From positions 1-64,000 of the forward strand of contig JANQQA010000286.1 in NCBI GenBank assembly GCA_028285205.1: a DNA stretch of 64,000 bases, read 5' to 3'. Under the pieces are notes generated by a model that worked only from the letters and a program-made list of their open reading frames with translations, did not search any database and was not told the DNA's origin. The stretch comes from Bythopirellula sp. GTDB taxonomy: Bacteria; Planctomycetota; Planctomycetia; Pirellulales; Lacipirellulaceae. The translations under genes and the position numbers were made by a program. Shown piece after piece: positions 63,052 to 64,000 of this stretch; position 1 is the first letter of the stretch; each line of letters starts with the position of its first letter.

Positions 63052-63347
63052 CTCATCTTCTCCGTTCACTTAGAGGGTTTCTGTTGAGCCAGCTCCCAGT
63101 CTGACCTCGAATTGCTTCTTCATACCGCTCTAAGCGAGGAAATAGCTGGGGTGTTACCCAAGAATGCAAATTTCTGACCGGCGGGTTCGTGACAATAGCC
63201 GTTGAGCTGAATTGAGACGCTATCGGTCTACTGCCTTGGCCTGACCGCTAAGGCATGCGTTGAGATATGTCTACAAGAGGTCGAAGTGCGCAACTTCAAC
63301 GCCGATGCGATGCCAACGTGCTCCGCTGCTCGAATGTTGCGCTGCAA

Positions 63348-64000
63348 TTAGGACAAGCGCGACTGGCGACGTCCATCGAGGCTCAGCATTCCGACGAGGG
63401 CCAATGCCGCGAGCGCGGCGGTGGAAGGTTCGGGCACTACGATCGCCTCGATACCGGCAAACCACGCGCCAGCCATTCGGTCGTACATCTGTGCACTGGG
63501 GTGGTTCTTTTGCGGATTCGAATGCAGGCCGTCGCCAATGGAGGTCGGGTCATCAGGGTTGGTCAAAAACATGGAGTAAAGATCGACCGTTGAAATGTTG
63601 AACCCATTGGCCGCATTTGTCGGCACCAACGTGTCGCGAATGTGCGTGTTGTAGTCGTAGAGATCTTGGTTGTATTGACCGTAAGGCGTGATCTGGGCGA
63701 CGATCAGAGACACGTCTGGGTCCGCATCAAAGATCGTACCGACGAGTCCATCGAGCTGGCGTCGACTGGTGCGACTGATGCCGTTGATCCCGATCATCAG
63801 CAGAATCACATCGGGCTCGTCTGCAGCGATCCAACCGCCGATGCCACGTCGGATTCCACCAATGCCGATGCCACCGTACCCATGATGGCCATCTTGGCCC
63901 AGGGTACGCAGATCGAGCGGTGGGCTCACCGTGCCACCGCGCGTCGGATCACCAAACATATTGTTGTACGGTTCGGCTGAACTGCCCACGAATCGAAAGT
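63348..64000 (-). CDS. SGNH/GDSL hydrolase with PEP-CTERM tail, 5' part cut off by the window edge
   Basis: The visible 217 codons carry the C-terminal two thirds of an SGNH esterase: a Gly-rich 'GHHGYGGIGIGGI', block III 'LLMIGINGISRT' (Asn is the oxyanion residue), and block V 'DGLHSNPQKNHPSA' with the Asp-x-x-His pair. A C-terminal 'VPEPSTAALAALALVGML' plus 'DGRRQSR' is a PEP-CTERM signal. The nucleophile Ser of block I lies beyond the edge. It is likely a surface or secreted esterase acting on carbohydrate or lipid acyl groups. The frame is open up to the edge, so it is not a start inside the window. Confidence 0.88.
   Translation of the reverse strand, partial: FRFVGSSAEPYNNMFGDPTRGGTVSPPLDLRTLGQDGHHGYGGIGIGGIRRGIGGWIAADEPDVILLMIGINGISRTSRRQLDGLVGTIFDADPDVSLIVAQITPYGQYNQDLYDYNTHIRDTLVPTNAANGFNISTVDLYSMFLTNPDDPTSIGDGLHSNPQKNHPSAQMYDRMAGAWFAGIEAIVVPEPSTAALAALALVGMLSLDGRRQSRLS

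Noticed and set aside
1-64000. CRISPR arrays, insertion sequences, prophage or integrative elements
   Set aside because: No regularly spaced direct repeats, transposase or integrase genes, or attachment-site duplications at the two tRNA genes were seen.

Overview
The window reads as chromosomal DNA of a planctomycete, most likely order Pirellulales (Lacipirellulaceae-like). The signs are: PEP-CTERM proteins carrying dockerin-like 'DFxxDxxVDGxDFLxWQ' repeats, a cytochrome/DUF1549/DUF1553 gene overlapping a DUF1501 gene, a DUF1559 pilin-like protein, a DUF1570 protein, the Chlamydiae/Verrucomicrobia/Planctomycetes small basic protein, and many long isolated genes with GTG starts. No integrase, transposase, phage gene or CRISPR array was seen, so this is mostly core and lineage-specific chromosome rather than an island. 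These assignments come from reading the sequence and from memory of protein families; no database search was run.

Layout. 1-6.4 kb: two overlapping amidohydrolases (one cut by the window edge), a penicillin-acylase-family Ntn hydrolase, a membrane-anchored CBM9-like protein and tRNA-Arg(CCG). 6.4-13.6 kb: a secreted two-domain beta-propeller glycosidase-like protein, then the cytochrome/DUF1549/DUF1553 and DUF1501 pair. 13.7-19.7 kb: DUF427, LD-carboxypeptidase, YchF, a TPR protein, tRNA-Leu(GAG) with its terminator and a long palindrome, and ferritin. 19.7-27.3 kb: a minus-strand cluster around flotillin-like FloA and two NfeD proteins, with small membrane, coiled-coil and zinc-ribbon partners. 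27.5-31 kb: small basic protein, IlvB, and a 1.3-kb gene-free stretch with a dense set of hairpins that may be an undescribed structured RNA.

31-40.3 kb: a DUF1559 protein, a small secreted protein, apolipoprotein N-acyltransferase, a PEP-CTERM/dockerin protein, a twelve-haem membrane-anchored cytochrome and a second PEP-CTERM protein behind a LacI-type operator candidate. 40.4-52 kb: housekeeping genes (Mfd, a SurA-like isomerase, citrate synthase, an ABC exporter pair) mixed with secreted proteins of unknown role. 52-64 kb: a very large PEP-CTERM beta-helix-like surface protein, an acetyltransferase, a KAP-like P-loop NTPase with transmembrane segments between Walker A and B, a lipoprotein, a secreted protein with 30 cysteines, a phosphate-type porin, a CARDB-like protein and a truncated SGNH hydrolase with a PEP-CTERM tail.

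Taken together, much of the window serves the cell envelope: lipoprotein maturation, membrane microdomains, anchored redox and surface proteins, and export. The candidates most worth a second look are the 30.1-30.45 kb RNA, the FloA/NfeD cluster whose long NfeD appears to lack its protease serine, the cysteine-rich wall-like protein, the twelve-haem cytochrome and the KAP-like NTPase.
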